From Amycolatopsis sp. 2-15 (GTDB lineage Bacteria; Actinomycetota; Actinomycetes; Mycobacteriales; Pseudonocardiaceae): DNA of 64,000 nucleotides. Positions 18,133-24,712 of this stretch are shown here, piece by piece. The position numbers were made by a program, and so were the translations under genes. The stretch is taken from contig NZ_CP127294.1 of assembly GCF_030285625.1 (NCBI RefSeq), positions 7,844,001 to 7,908,000 of the forward strand, in the 5' to 3' direction. The number at the start of each line of letters is the position of its first letter. Within the stretch, counting starts at the first letter, position 1. The notes beneath the pieces are model-generated. The model worked only from the letters and a program-made list of their open reading frames with translations. It was not told where the DNA came from and did no database searches.

Positions 18133-19649
18133 GACCGGCCCAGCCTTCCCAGGTAGGCGGAGACGATCCGGTCGTCGTCCCGCATCTCGGTGCACGGGCC
18201 CGCACCGACGACCTGCCCCTGCTCCAGCAGATACAGCCGGTCCGCGACCTCGAGCGTCGCGCGCACGTTCTGTTCGACCAGCAGCACCGACAGCCCACTG
18301 GTGACGAGCTCCCGGATGTGTTCGAGCACCTCGACGACGAGCCGCGGCGCGAGCCCGACGGACGGCTCGTCGAGGATCAGCAGCCGCGGCGCCGCGCGCA
18401 GCGCCCGCCCGATGGCCACCATCTGCCGCTCGCCGCCGCTCAGCGTCGAGCACCGTGCGTGGGCCCGGGCGGGCAGTTGCGGGAACACGTCGTAGACGTC
18501 CGAGACCTCGTAACGCCGGCCGGAGGCTTCGCGCGGCGGCCGGACCATGCGGAGGTTCTCCTCCACCGTCATGCGCTCGAACACGCTCTTGCCCTCGGGC
18601 ACGAGCACCACGCCGAGCTTCGTGCGCTTGTGCGCCGGCAAGGTGGCGATGTCGTGGCCGCCGAGGCGGATCGCGCCCGTGGCGCTCACCTTGCCCCGGG
18701 ACCACCCGGCGACGGCGTTGACCAGGGTGCTCTTGCCCGCGCCGTTGGCACCGGCCACGGCGACGAGCTCGCCGTCGGAGACGGTCAGGTCCACTCCGGA
18801 CAGCGCGGTGCTGCGCCCGTAGCGCACGCGCAGGTCGTCGACTTCCAGCAGCGCCGTCATGCCGCCCTGCCCAGGTACGCCTCGAGTTACCGCGGGGTCC
18901 CGCTGCACTTGTTCCGGCTCGCCGTAGGCGATCGGCTCACCGCGATCGATCACCAGGAGCCGGTTGACGATCTCCATCACCAGGTCCATGTGGTGCTCGA
19001 TGAGCACTACGGCGAGGCCGCGGTCACGCAGCTGCAGCAACAGTTCCGCGAGGTTGTGCATGTCCTCGCCGCCGACGCCGGCGGCCGGTTCGTCGACGAG
19101 CAGCACCTTCGCGCCGGCGCCGTAGGCGAACACGATCGACAGGCACCGCTGCAGCCCGTACGGGATGTTGTCGGGGTACATCCCGTGGTAGCGGGCCGGG
19201 ATCCCGAAGTCCGTGAGCAGGTCCGCGGCCGCGGCGCGGGTGCGGGACCGCTGCTTGGCTTCGCGCCACGGCGTGAACACGCTGCCGGCGAGCGGCACCC
19301 CGTTCTCCACCGCGAACGTGGCGGCCGCGTTGTCCAGCACAGACAGTCCACTGTAGAAGGAGTTCTGCTGGAAGGTGCGGCGCAGGCCGCGCCGGGAGAG
19401 CCGGTGCGTGGGCACGGAATCGACGTTCGAGCCGTACAGCTCGACGGTGCCGGTGCGGCGCACGGTGTTGGTCACCGCCGCGAAGCTCGAGCTCTTGCCC
19501 GCGCCGTTGGGCCCGATGATGCCGAGGATCTCACCGTCGGACACCGTCCAGGACACGTCGTTCAGCGCCTGCAAGCTGCCGTAGCGCACGCAGAGGTCCG
19601 CCACCCGCAGTGCGGGGACTTCCGAGTCCGATGAGGACATCGGCCTCAC
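18129..19649 (-). CDS. livG: LivG and LivF ABC ATPases, joined in one frame by an apparent 1-bp insertion
   Basis: As read, 506 residues with two complete ABC ATPase modules. The first (LivG-like) has IIGPNGAGKSS and VDEPAAGV; the second (LivF-like) has VAGANGAGKST, LSGGERQM and LDEPSVGLAP. Near the join, dropping one T of the pair at 18887-18888 lets LivG end naturally as AV-LEAYLGRAA with a TGA at 18857-18859. That TGA would overlap the LivF ATG at 18860 as ATGA, matching the other junctions in the operon. So the ancestral genes are livG 18857-19649 and livF 18129-18860. The fusion is either a real mutation or a sequencing error. The first start could also be ATG 19640. Confidence 0.87.
   Translation of the reverse strand: MRPMSSSDSEVPALRVADLCVRYGSLQALNDVSWTVSDGEILGIIGPNGAGKSSSFAAVTNTVRRTGTVELYGSNVDSVPTHRLSRRGLRRTFQQNSFYSGLSVLDNAAATFAVENGVPLAGSVFTPWREAKQRSRTRAAAADLLTDFGIPARYHGMYPDNIPYGLQRCLSIVFAYGAGAKVLLVDEPAAGVGGEDMHNLAELLLQLRDRGLAVVLIEHHMDLVMEIVNRLLVIDRGEPIAYGEPEQVQRDPAVTRGVPGQGGMTALLEVDDLRVRYGRSTALSGVDLTVSDGELVAVAGANGAGKSTLVNAVAGWSRGKVSATGAIRLGGHDIATLPAHKRTKLGVVLVPEGKSVFERMTVEENLRMVRPPREASGRRYEVSDVYDVFPQLPARAHARCSTLSGGERQMVAIGRALRAAPRLLILDEPSVGLAPRLVVEVLEHIRELVTSGLSVLLVEQNVRATLEVADRLYLLEQGQVVGAGPCTEMRDDDRIVSAYLGRLGRS
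18887..18888 (-). other. Inferred frameshift site joining livG and livF
   Basis: A TT pair (AA on the coding strand) where a single T would restore a typical LivG C-terminus and a 4-bp ATGA overlap with livF. The restored ending matches the family pattern, whereas the in-frame reading (TRGVPGQGG) does not. Confidence 0.7.
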
Positions 19650-20848
19650 TGCTCCCAGATGGCGTCGGGGATCGGGATCTCGTCGAGCACGGCCACCTTG
19701 CCGCCCTTGACGGTGAAGGCGTACACCTTCGTCTTGAGCTGGCCCTTGGCGGTGAAAGAGACGTCGCCGAGGACGGTGCCGGTGAAGCTCTGGCCGTGGA
19801 TCGCGGCCGCGACCTTTTCGCGGTCGGTGCCGCCGGCCTTATCGACCGCTTTCGCCCACACGTCCACGCTTTCGGCCCCGAGCGCGGCGTACTTGTCGGG
19901 CAGCTGCCCGGTCTTCGCGGAGAAGGCCTTCACGAACTCGGTGTTGACCTGGTTGGCGTTGAAGGGCGCCACATCGGGGAAGTACAGGTCCGCCGACAGC
20001 AGCCCGTCGACCTTCGCGCCACCGGCCAGGCCGACGACCTTCGGCGAAACCGTGCCCAGCGCGGCGAAGTGGGGCGCCGGCATGCCGGATTCCGCGTACT
20101 GGTCCGCGAGCGCCGGCATGCCGGAGGACTCGGCGGCGTTGGCGGAGAAGACCACGTCGGGGTTGGCGCCGGCCAGCTGCGACAGCGGCACGCGGAAATC
20201 GGTCCCGGCGTAGTCGAACTTCTGCTGGCTGACCACCTGGATACCTTCGGCCTGCAGCTGCTTGCCGAGGAACGAGCCGGCGTCGTTGCCGTAGGCGTCA
20301 TTCTCCAGCAGCATCGCCACGCGCTTGGCCTTGAGGTCCTTCGCGAGGTACTGGGCCGCGGCGTAGGCGCCGGCCGCGTTGCCCGCGTTCATCCGCACCG
20401 CGTCGGGATCCGCGTGGCCGATGATCGACGCGTTCTGCGGAATCGAGGTGACGTTGAGGACGCCTCCGCGCACCAGTACCGGCTGGATGGCGAGCGTGAC
20501 CGGGCTGTTCCAGCCGCCCATCACGACCGCGACCCCGTCGTTGACCATCGAGGTGGCGGCGCTGACCCCGGTCGCCGGGTCGCTCTTGTCGTCCTTCGAA
20601 ACGATCTGCAGCTGCCTGCCGCTCACGCCCCCGGCCTTGTTGATCAGGTCGGCCTTGGTGGTGATCGCGTCGAGCACGTCCTTGCCGTTGGGGCCGGCGG
20701 GGCCGCTCAGCGGCACGATCACACCGATCTTGATCGGACCGGACCCGCTGTCGCCCGCGCTGGGTGAGGACGAGCTCGCGCCCGTGTTCGCACAGCCGGC
20801 CAGCAGGACCGCCAGGCCCAGCACGGGGAACAACCTTGTCCGTTTCAC
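19646..20848 (-). CDS. LivK-type periplasmic substrate-binding lipoprotein
   Basis: 400 residues from GTG 20848, chosen because GGAGG lies 5 bases before it and the product begins with a basic signal peptide (VKRTRLFPVLGLAVLLAGC) whose LAGC is a lipobox. An in-frame ATG at 20881 has no ribosome site and lies inside an operator. The mature protein has the type I fold: IKIGVIVPLSGPAGPNGKDV, VVMGGWNSPVTLAIQPV and KRVAMLLENDAYGND. It captures the substrate for the Liv importer. It is the first gene of the minus-strand catabolic operon. Confidence 0.9.
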   Translation of the reverse strand: MKRTRLFPVLGLAVLLAGCANTGASSSSPSAGDSGSGPIKIGVIVPLSGPAGPNGKDVLDAITTKADLINKAGGVSGRQLQIVSKDDKSDPATGVSAATSMVNDGVAVVMGGWNSPVTLAIQPVLVRGGVLNVTSIPQNASIIGHADPDAVRMNAGNAAGAYAAAQYLAKDLKAKRVAMLLENDAYGNDAGSFLGKQLQAEGIQVVSQQKFDYAGTDFRVPLSQLAGANPDVVFSANAAESSGMPALADQYAESGMPAPHFAALGTVSPKVVGLAGGAKVDGLLSADLYFPDVAPFNANQVNTEFVKAFSAKTGQLPDKYAALGAESVDVWAKAVDKAGGTDREKVAAAIHGQSFTGTVLGDVSFTAKGQLKTKVYAFTVKGGKVAVLDEIPIPDAIWEQ

Positions 20849-20877
20849 GCCAGCCTCCAGCTTCGACCTCGTTGTCG

Positions 20878-20895
20878 CCATACTTCAGCGTATGT
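20878..20895 (-). promoter_or_regulatory. Operator 1: imperfect ACATACG-N4-CGTATGT palindrome
   Basis: The plus strand reads CCATACTTCAGCGTATGT, matching the consensus with two mismatches in one arm. It lies just downstream of the predicted -10 of the minus-strand promoter, around the transcription start and before the GTG of the binding-protein gene. A repressor bound here would block the importer/catabolic operon. Confidence 0.7.
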
Positions 20896-20902
20896 AGAGC
20901 AG

Positions 20903-20931
20903 AAGGTATGCGGCGGATAATCTGGCGTCAA
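20903..20931 (-). promoter_or_regulatory. Predicted promoter of the minus-strand catabolic operon
   Basis: On the minus strand, TTGACG (20926-20931) is followed after 17 bases by TACCTT (20903-20908). These fit actinobacterial sigma-70-like -35 and TAnnnT -10 elements. The start would fall near 20896, giving a leader of about 48 nt before GTG 20848. Confidence 0.6.
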
Positions 20932-20959
20932 GAGCCATTTAGTCGGCGGTTATGGCTCT
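20931..20959. repeat. 8-bp inverted repeat AGAGCCAT / ATGGCTCT in the divergent intergenic region
   Basis: Perfect arms at 20931-20938 and 20952-20959 with a 13-bp spacer, between the two divergent promoters. It differs from the ACATACG operator and could bind a second regulator or an activator. No candidate protein can be assigned. Confidence 0.5.
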
Positions 20960-20988
20960 ACATAAGGAAAAATGATCATCTTTGGCGG

Positions 20989-21018
20989 TTGACCGACCTA
21001 CATACGCACGCGTATGTT
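20989..21018 (+). promoter_or_regulatory. Predicted promoter of the plus-strand enoyl-CoA hydratase operon
   Basis: TTGACC (20989-20994), 18-bp spacer, TATGTT (21013-21018). The spacer and -10 are covered by operator 2, the classic geometry for repression. Confidence 0.6.
21000..21017. promoter_or_regulatory. Operator 2: perfect 7-bp-arm palindrome
   Basis: ACATACGCACGCGTATGT, arms ACATACG and CGTATGT around CACG. It lies between the -35 and -10 of the plus-strand promoter. It is the best copy of the shared motif and the likely high-affinity site of the TetR regulator encoded at 13572-14204. Confidence 0.75.
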
Positions 21019-21027
21019 TTGCCTCGG

Positions 21028-21045
21028 ACATACGCCGGGGTACGT
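21028..21045. promoter_or_regulatory. Operator 3: degenerate copy of the same palindrome
   Basis: ACATACGCCGGGGTACGT keeps the left arm exactly and five of seven right-arm positions. It begins 28 bp after operator 2, just past the predicted start of the plus-strand transcript. Confidence 0.5.
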
Positions 21046-21093
21046 CTCTCGGCACTCCTGTTCCCGACTGCGTTCCCCAGTGAGGAGACCCAG

Positions 21094-21873
21094 GTGGCCG
21101 ACGACGACCAGGCGGTGCGCTACGACGTGGGCGACCACGTCGCGATGATCACGATCGACCGCCCGTCCGCGCGCAACGCACTGAGCACCGACGTCCTGCG
21201 CGGACTGTGCGCCGGGCTCGACCGCGCGGAGGCGGACGACGAGATCCGCGCCGTCGTCCTCACCGGCGGAGAGAAGATCTTCGCCTCCGGCGCCGACATC
21301 CGGGAGCTGCGCACCACCTCACCCGCCGGCTACCTGCAGTCCGAACGCCTCGCCGCGTGGGCGCGGTTCGGGCGCTTCCCCAAGCCTTCGATCGCGGCCG
21401 TCGCCGGATACGCGCTCGGCGGCGGCTGCGAACTGGCGATGTCGTGCGATTTCATCGTCGCGGCCGACTCGGCGACGTTCGGGCAGCCGGAGATCCGGCT
21501 CGGCATCCTGCCCGGCGCGGGCGGCACCCAACGCTGGGCCCGCGTGGCCGGCCGCTTTCGCGCGGCGGAGCTCGTGCTGGCCGCACGCACGGTCGATGCC
21601 TGGACTGCTCGCGAATACGGGCTGGTGGCCCGGGTCGTGCCCGCGGAGCGGGTCGTCGCGGCCGGTGTCGCGCTGGCCGGCGAGGTCGCGGCGTTCGGCC
21701 CGGTCGCGACGCGCCTGTCCAAGGCGGCCGTGCGCGCGTCGGAGGAGCTGCCGCTGGCCGGCGGCCTGGAACACGAGCGGGCGCTGCTCGGCACGCTTCT
21801 GTCCACAGAGGACCATTTCGAGGGAATCGACGCCTTTCTGGAGAAGCGCTCGGCGCGCTTCACCGGACGATGA
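21094..21873 (+). CDS. Enoyl-CoA hydratase (crotonase) with both catalytic glutamates
   Basis: 259 residues from GTG 21094, preceded by GAGGAG at good spacing. KIFASGADIREL is the oxyanion-hole loop. GGGCELAMSCD and FGQPEIRLGILPG carry the two catalytic Glu residues of true enoyl-CoA hydratases, unlike the crotonase at 3139-3885. It heads a three-gene plus-strand operon divergent from the importer operon and sharing its operators, so it probably hydrates an intermediate of the same pathway. Confidence 0.92.
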   Translation: MADDDQAVRYDVGDHVAMITIDRPSARNALSTDVLRGLCAGLDRAEADDEIRAVVLTGGEKIFASGADIRELRTTSPAGYLQSERLAAWARFGRFPKPSIAAVAGYALGGGCELAMSCDFIVAADSATFGQPEIRLGILPGAGGTQRWARVAGRFRAAELVLAARTVDAWTAREYGLVARVVPAERVVAAGVALAGEVAAFGPVATRLSKAAVRASEELPLAGGLEHERALLGTLLSTEDHFEGIDAFLEKRSARFTGR

Positions 21874-21887
21874 GGAGGCCGGCACCG

Positions 21888-22544
21888 ATGAGCGAGTTCG
21901 CGACCCTGGAGTTCGAAGACCCCGGTGCCGGTGGGCGACTGGGCGACGAAGTCCGCGCCGCGCTGGCCCGCGAGGTCCGGGGCTGGCGCCGCGCGACGCC
22001 GGGCGCGGTCCTGCTGCGGGTGTACGGCGACGCGTGGCACCACGCCCCGGACGTGGCGTCGGCCCGGCTCGACCGCGACCGGGTCGATGCCGGGTACCAG
22101 TCGCTCGTCAAGGATCTGTTCGGCCTGGCGTACCCGGTCGTCGTCGCGCTCGACGGGCAGGTGAGCGGGTTCGGGCTGGCGCTCGCGCTCGCCGCCGACG
22201 TCCGGCTCGCCACCGCCCGCACGACGCTGTCGGTGGGCGACCTCAAGGCCGCCGCGCTGCTGGGTGGCACCGGCTGGCTGGTCGGCCGGACCTGCGGCAC
22301 CGGGACGTTCGCCCAGCTGGCTTGGACCGGCGAGACGCTGTCGGCCGACGAGGCGGCCCGCCGCGGCCTCCTCGGACCCGGCGACGCCGAGGCGGCGCGC
22401 GCGCTGGCACAGCGGCTCGCGGCCGACCCGGCCGGCTCGTCGGCGCTCAAGCGCGCGCTCAGCACGCGCCAGCGAAGTGAGCTCGAAACGGTGCTGGACT
22501 ACGAGGCCTGGCTGGCCGACGTCGCCGCGGGCGGCGCCGGATGA
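21888..22544 (+). CDS. Degenerate crotonase-family protein
   Basis: 218 residues from ATG 21888 (GGAGG nine bases upstream); an in-frame ATG at 21870 overlapping the previous stop is possible. The fold is recognisable in YPVVVALDGQVSGFGLALALAAD and GGTGWLVG. The position of the first catalytic Glu is Ala and the second is Asp (VGDLKAAALLGG). Crotonases without both Glu usually do not hydrate enoyl-CoA; the protein may be an isomerase, a ring-cleaving hydrolase or a subunit. The next gene overlaps it by 4 bp. Confidence 0.78.
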   Translation: MSEFATLEFEDPGAGGRLGDEVRAALAREVRGWRRATPGAVLLRVYGDAWHHAPDVASARLDRDRVDAGYQSLVKDLFGLAYPVVVALDGQVSGFGLALALAADVRLATARTTLSVGDLKAAALLGGTGWLVGRTCGTGTFAQLAWTGETLSADEAARRGLLGPGDAEAARALAQRLAADPAGSSALKRALSTRQRSELETVLDYEAWLADVAAGGAG

Positions 22545-23035
22545 GCGAGGGAGAACTCTTTCCCGAACCCGGCTGGGCCGGTGCGTCGGGCCACGTCGCA
22601 CTGCCTGAGGCGGCCCCCGGCTCGGTCGCCGACCGGCTGCTCGTCGCGGAGACCATCGCGCGCTACGGCTGGGCCTACGACGAGCGAGACCGCGCGGCGC
22701 TGGCCGCCTGTTTCACCCCCGACGGCGTGTGGCAGGGCATCATCATGGGCCGCGACCACGTCGAGCCGATCCACGGAGCCGACGCCATCGCCGCCTGGCT
22801 CGCCGGCTTCTGGCCGGCCCAGATCGACCAGCGGCGCCACGTCTTCAGCAACATCGTGGTCGGCGAACCCGACGGCGGCGAAGTGCTCGCCTATGCCTAC
22901 CTCGTCCTGCTGAGCAGCCACGACCGCACGACCACCCCGGTGTCCGCCGGTCCGTATCGCTTCACGCTGCGCCGGACCGACCGCGGCCTGTGGCGCATCG
23001 CGCGGCTGGCAGCCGGGTTCGACGCGCCGTTCTGA
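22541..23035 (+). CDS. NTF2-like/SnoaL-fold protein
   Basis: 164 residues; ATG 22541 overlaps the preceding TGA. VAETIARYGWAYDERDRAALAACFTPDGVW is the characteristic start of the SnoaL/ketosteroid-isomerase-like fold, followed by RHVFSNIVV and the beta strands ending GLWRIARLAAGF. Such proteins act as isomerases, dehydratases or small-substrate hydrolases. Co-transcription with crotonases in a putative ring-degradation regulon suggests an isomerase or dehydratase. The reaction is unknown. Confidence 0.82.
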   Translation: MSEGELFPEPGWAGASGHVALPEAAPGSVADRLLVAETIARYGWAYDERDRAALAACFTPDGVWQGIIMGRDHVEPIHGADAIAAWLAGFWPAQIDQRRHVFSNIVVGEPDGGEVLAYAYLVLLSSHDRTTTPVSAGPYRFTLRRTDRGLWRIARLAAGFDAPF

Positions 23036-23038
23036 CCG

Positions 23039-23485
23039 TCAGCGTGCTGCCGGGCGGATGACCTCCAGCGCCTGCGATGCCGGGACCAGCACCGGGTTCG
23101 TGTGCTCGCGCGGCCACAGCAGGTGGAGCTCGACGGACGGGTCGGGGCGGCCGCCGAGCTCGGCCCAGGCCACACCGTCGATGGTCATGCGAGTGGCGGA
23201 CGCGGGGACGAAGGCGATGGCCTGGCGAGCGGCGACCAGCCAGACCATGGTCTGGATCTGTCACCGGGCGGCCGAGGGTGGCCAGCCGATGCCGAGCGGG
23301 CACGCAGAGCACCAGTGGTTCACGGTGGACGAGCCGCGAGGCGAAGGCGTCGGTGTCGAAGGCCGGGCGGGCCAGACCGAGGTCGATCTCGTCGCGGGCG
23401 AGGGCGTCTAGCCAGTCGTTGGTGACCATTTCGGACAGTTCGACGTGCCCTTCGGGCAGCGTTTCGTCCAGCGCCGCGAGCACCT
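23039..23485 (-). pseudogene. LysR-family regulator remnant (C-terminal effector domain only, frameshifted)
   Basis: The minus strand encodes part of a LysR effector domain: [35 protein letters not shown] and FASRLVHREPLVLCVPARHR in one frame. After a shift near 23255 comes WPREHTNPVLVPASQALEVI, with the stop at 23039. The HTH and first half are missing. The upstream break falls near 23485, exactly where a glucarate-dehydratase remnant begins on the other strand. Confidence 0.7.
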
Positions 23486-23854
23486 GGTCGCCCAGCTCTG
23501 CCACGAGTGGGGCCTCACGTGGGGCTCGCACTCGAACAACCACTTCGACGTCTCCCTCACGATGTTCACCCACGTCGCCGCGGCGGCCCCGGGCACCATG
23601 ACGGCCATCGACACCCACTGGATCTGGCAAGACGGCCGGCGCCTGACCACCGCCCGTTCCCCATCGAAGGCGGGGAGATCGCGATGCCGACACGGCCGGG
23701 GTTGGGCGTGGAGCTGGATCCGGAGCAGGTGGAGCTCGCGCACGAGCAGTATCTGGCACACGGGCTGGGCCGGCGCGACGACGCGGTGGCGATGCGGTAC
23801 CTGCGGTCGGGATGGACGTTCGATCCGAAGAAACCGTGCCTCGTGGCGCGGTGA
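23486..23854 (+). pseudogene. Glucarate dehydratase remnant (C-terminal ~120 residues, frameshifted)
   Basis: The plus strand reads [20 protein letters not shown] and [17 protein letters not shown]. After a 1-base loss near 23655 it continues in another frame as [20 protein letters not shown] and [20 protein letters not shown]. This is the highly conserved tail of GudD in the enolase superfamily. The first about 300 residues are gone. It abuts the LysR remnant head to head, suggesting that the middle of a divergent regulator-gudD pair was deleted. Confidence 0.8.
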
Positions 23855-23914
23855 GATGCGTCGAGACGGTGGCCGCGGCTTCCGGCACCGACCGTGGCCG
23901 GCTCTTCCGGCGGC

Positions 23915-24712
23915 CTACGGAAGGCGGCCCGAAGCCGAGATCATCGGAGAGGTAGCCAGATCGAGGCCGCCGGACGTGACGTTGGCCAGGTGCCGGTCGA
24001 TCTCGGCGTCCGTCGCCAGGCCGGCGGCGACGAGGTCGCCGCGGATCTGGCGGACGGTCGCGGCTTCCAGGGCGGTGCAGGCGGGCGAGGTGATCGGGAA
24101 GTACGCGTCGGAGGTGACGTCGGTGAGTCCGGCTTCGCGCAGGACGCGCGGGAGGGTGCGGCCGTAGGCGAGGTCGGCGCCGCGCGAGGCGAGGAGCTCG
24201 CGGAAGGCGCGGCGCAGGCGGTTGGCCAGCGCCTCGTCCGGGCCGCGTTCGTCGAGGCAGATCAGGGGTTGCAGCGCCGGGTCGGCGTCTTCCAGCAGGA
24301 GGCGGCCGCCGGGGCGCAGGGCGGCGACCAGGGTGCGCAGGGCGCGTTCGCGGTCGGGCACGTGGACCAGGACCAGGCGGGCGTGGACGAGGTCGAAGCC
24401 GCCGGGCGGGGGTGCGTCGAGGCCGACGTCGTGGCGACTGATTTCGACGACGTCGCTCGCGGCGGTGGTGGCCCAGGACGTGTCGAGGTCGGTGGCGAGC
24501 ACGTGGCCGCTCGGGCCGACGCGGTCGGCGAGCCAGGTCACCACCGAGGGGCCGCCGGCGCCGACTTCCCAGCACCGCCAGCCCGGGGCGAGGCCCAGGT
24601 CGTCGAGGTGCCGGAACGTCGACGCGTCGAACAGCGCGCTGAGCGCGTCGAAGCGCGAGCCCGCTTCCGGTTGGGCGTTGTCGAGGAGGTAACCCTCGTC
24701 CGGGGAGGTCAT
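23915..24712 (-). CDS. SAM-dependent methyltransferase (class I)
   Basis: 265 residues from ATG 24712, which overlaps the amidohydrolase stop. Motif I is [19 protein letters not shown], then LATDLDTSW and the post-motif [20 protein letters not shown] with [13 protein letters not shown], all of class I. The target is unknown. It is the last gene of the decayed carbohydrate operon by position. Its frame looks intact. Confidence 0.85.
   Translation of the reverse strand: MTSPDEGYLLDNAQPEAGSRFDALSALFDASTFRHLDDLGLAPGWRCWEVGAGGPSVVTWLADRVGPSGHVLATDLDTSWATTAASDVVEISRHDVGLDAPPPGGFDLVHARLVLVHVPDRERALRTLVAALRPGGRLLLEDADPALQPLICLDERGPDEALANRLRRAFRELLASRGADLAYGRTLPRVLREAGLTDVTSDAYFPITSPACTALEAATVRQIRGDLVAAGLATDAEIDRHLANVTSGGLDLATSPMISASGRLP

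Noticed and set aside
20849..20881. ATG 20881 as the start of the binding-protein gene
   Set aside because: No ribosome site, overlap with the operator, and it would put polar residues before the signal peptide. GTG 20848 has GGAGG at 5 bases.
20931..20959. The inverted repeat AGAGCCAT/ATGGCTCT as a transcription terminator
   Set aside because: It lies between divergent promoters, has short arms with a 13-nt spacer and no U-tract; a protein site is more likely.
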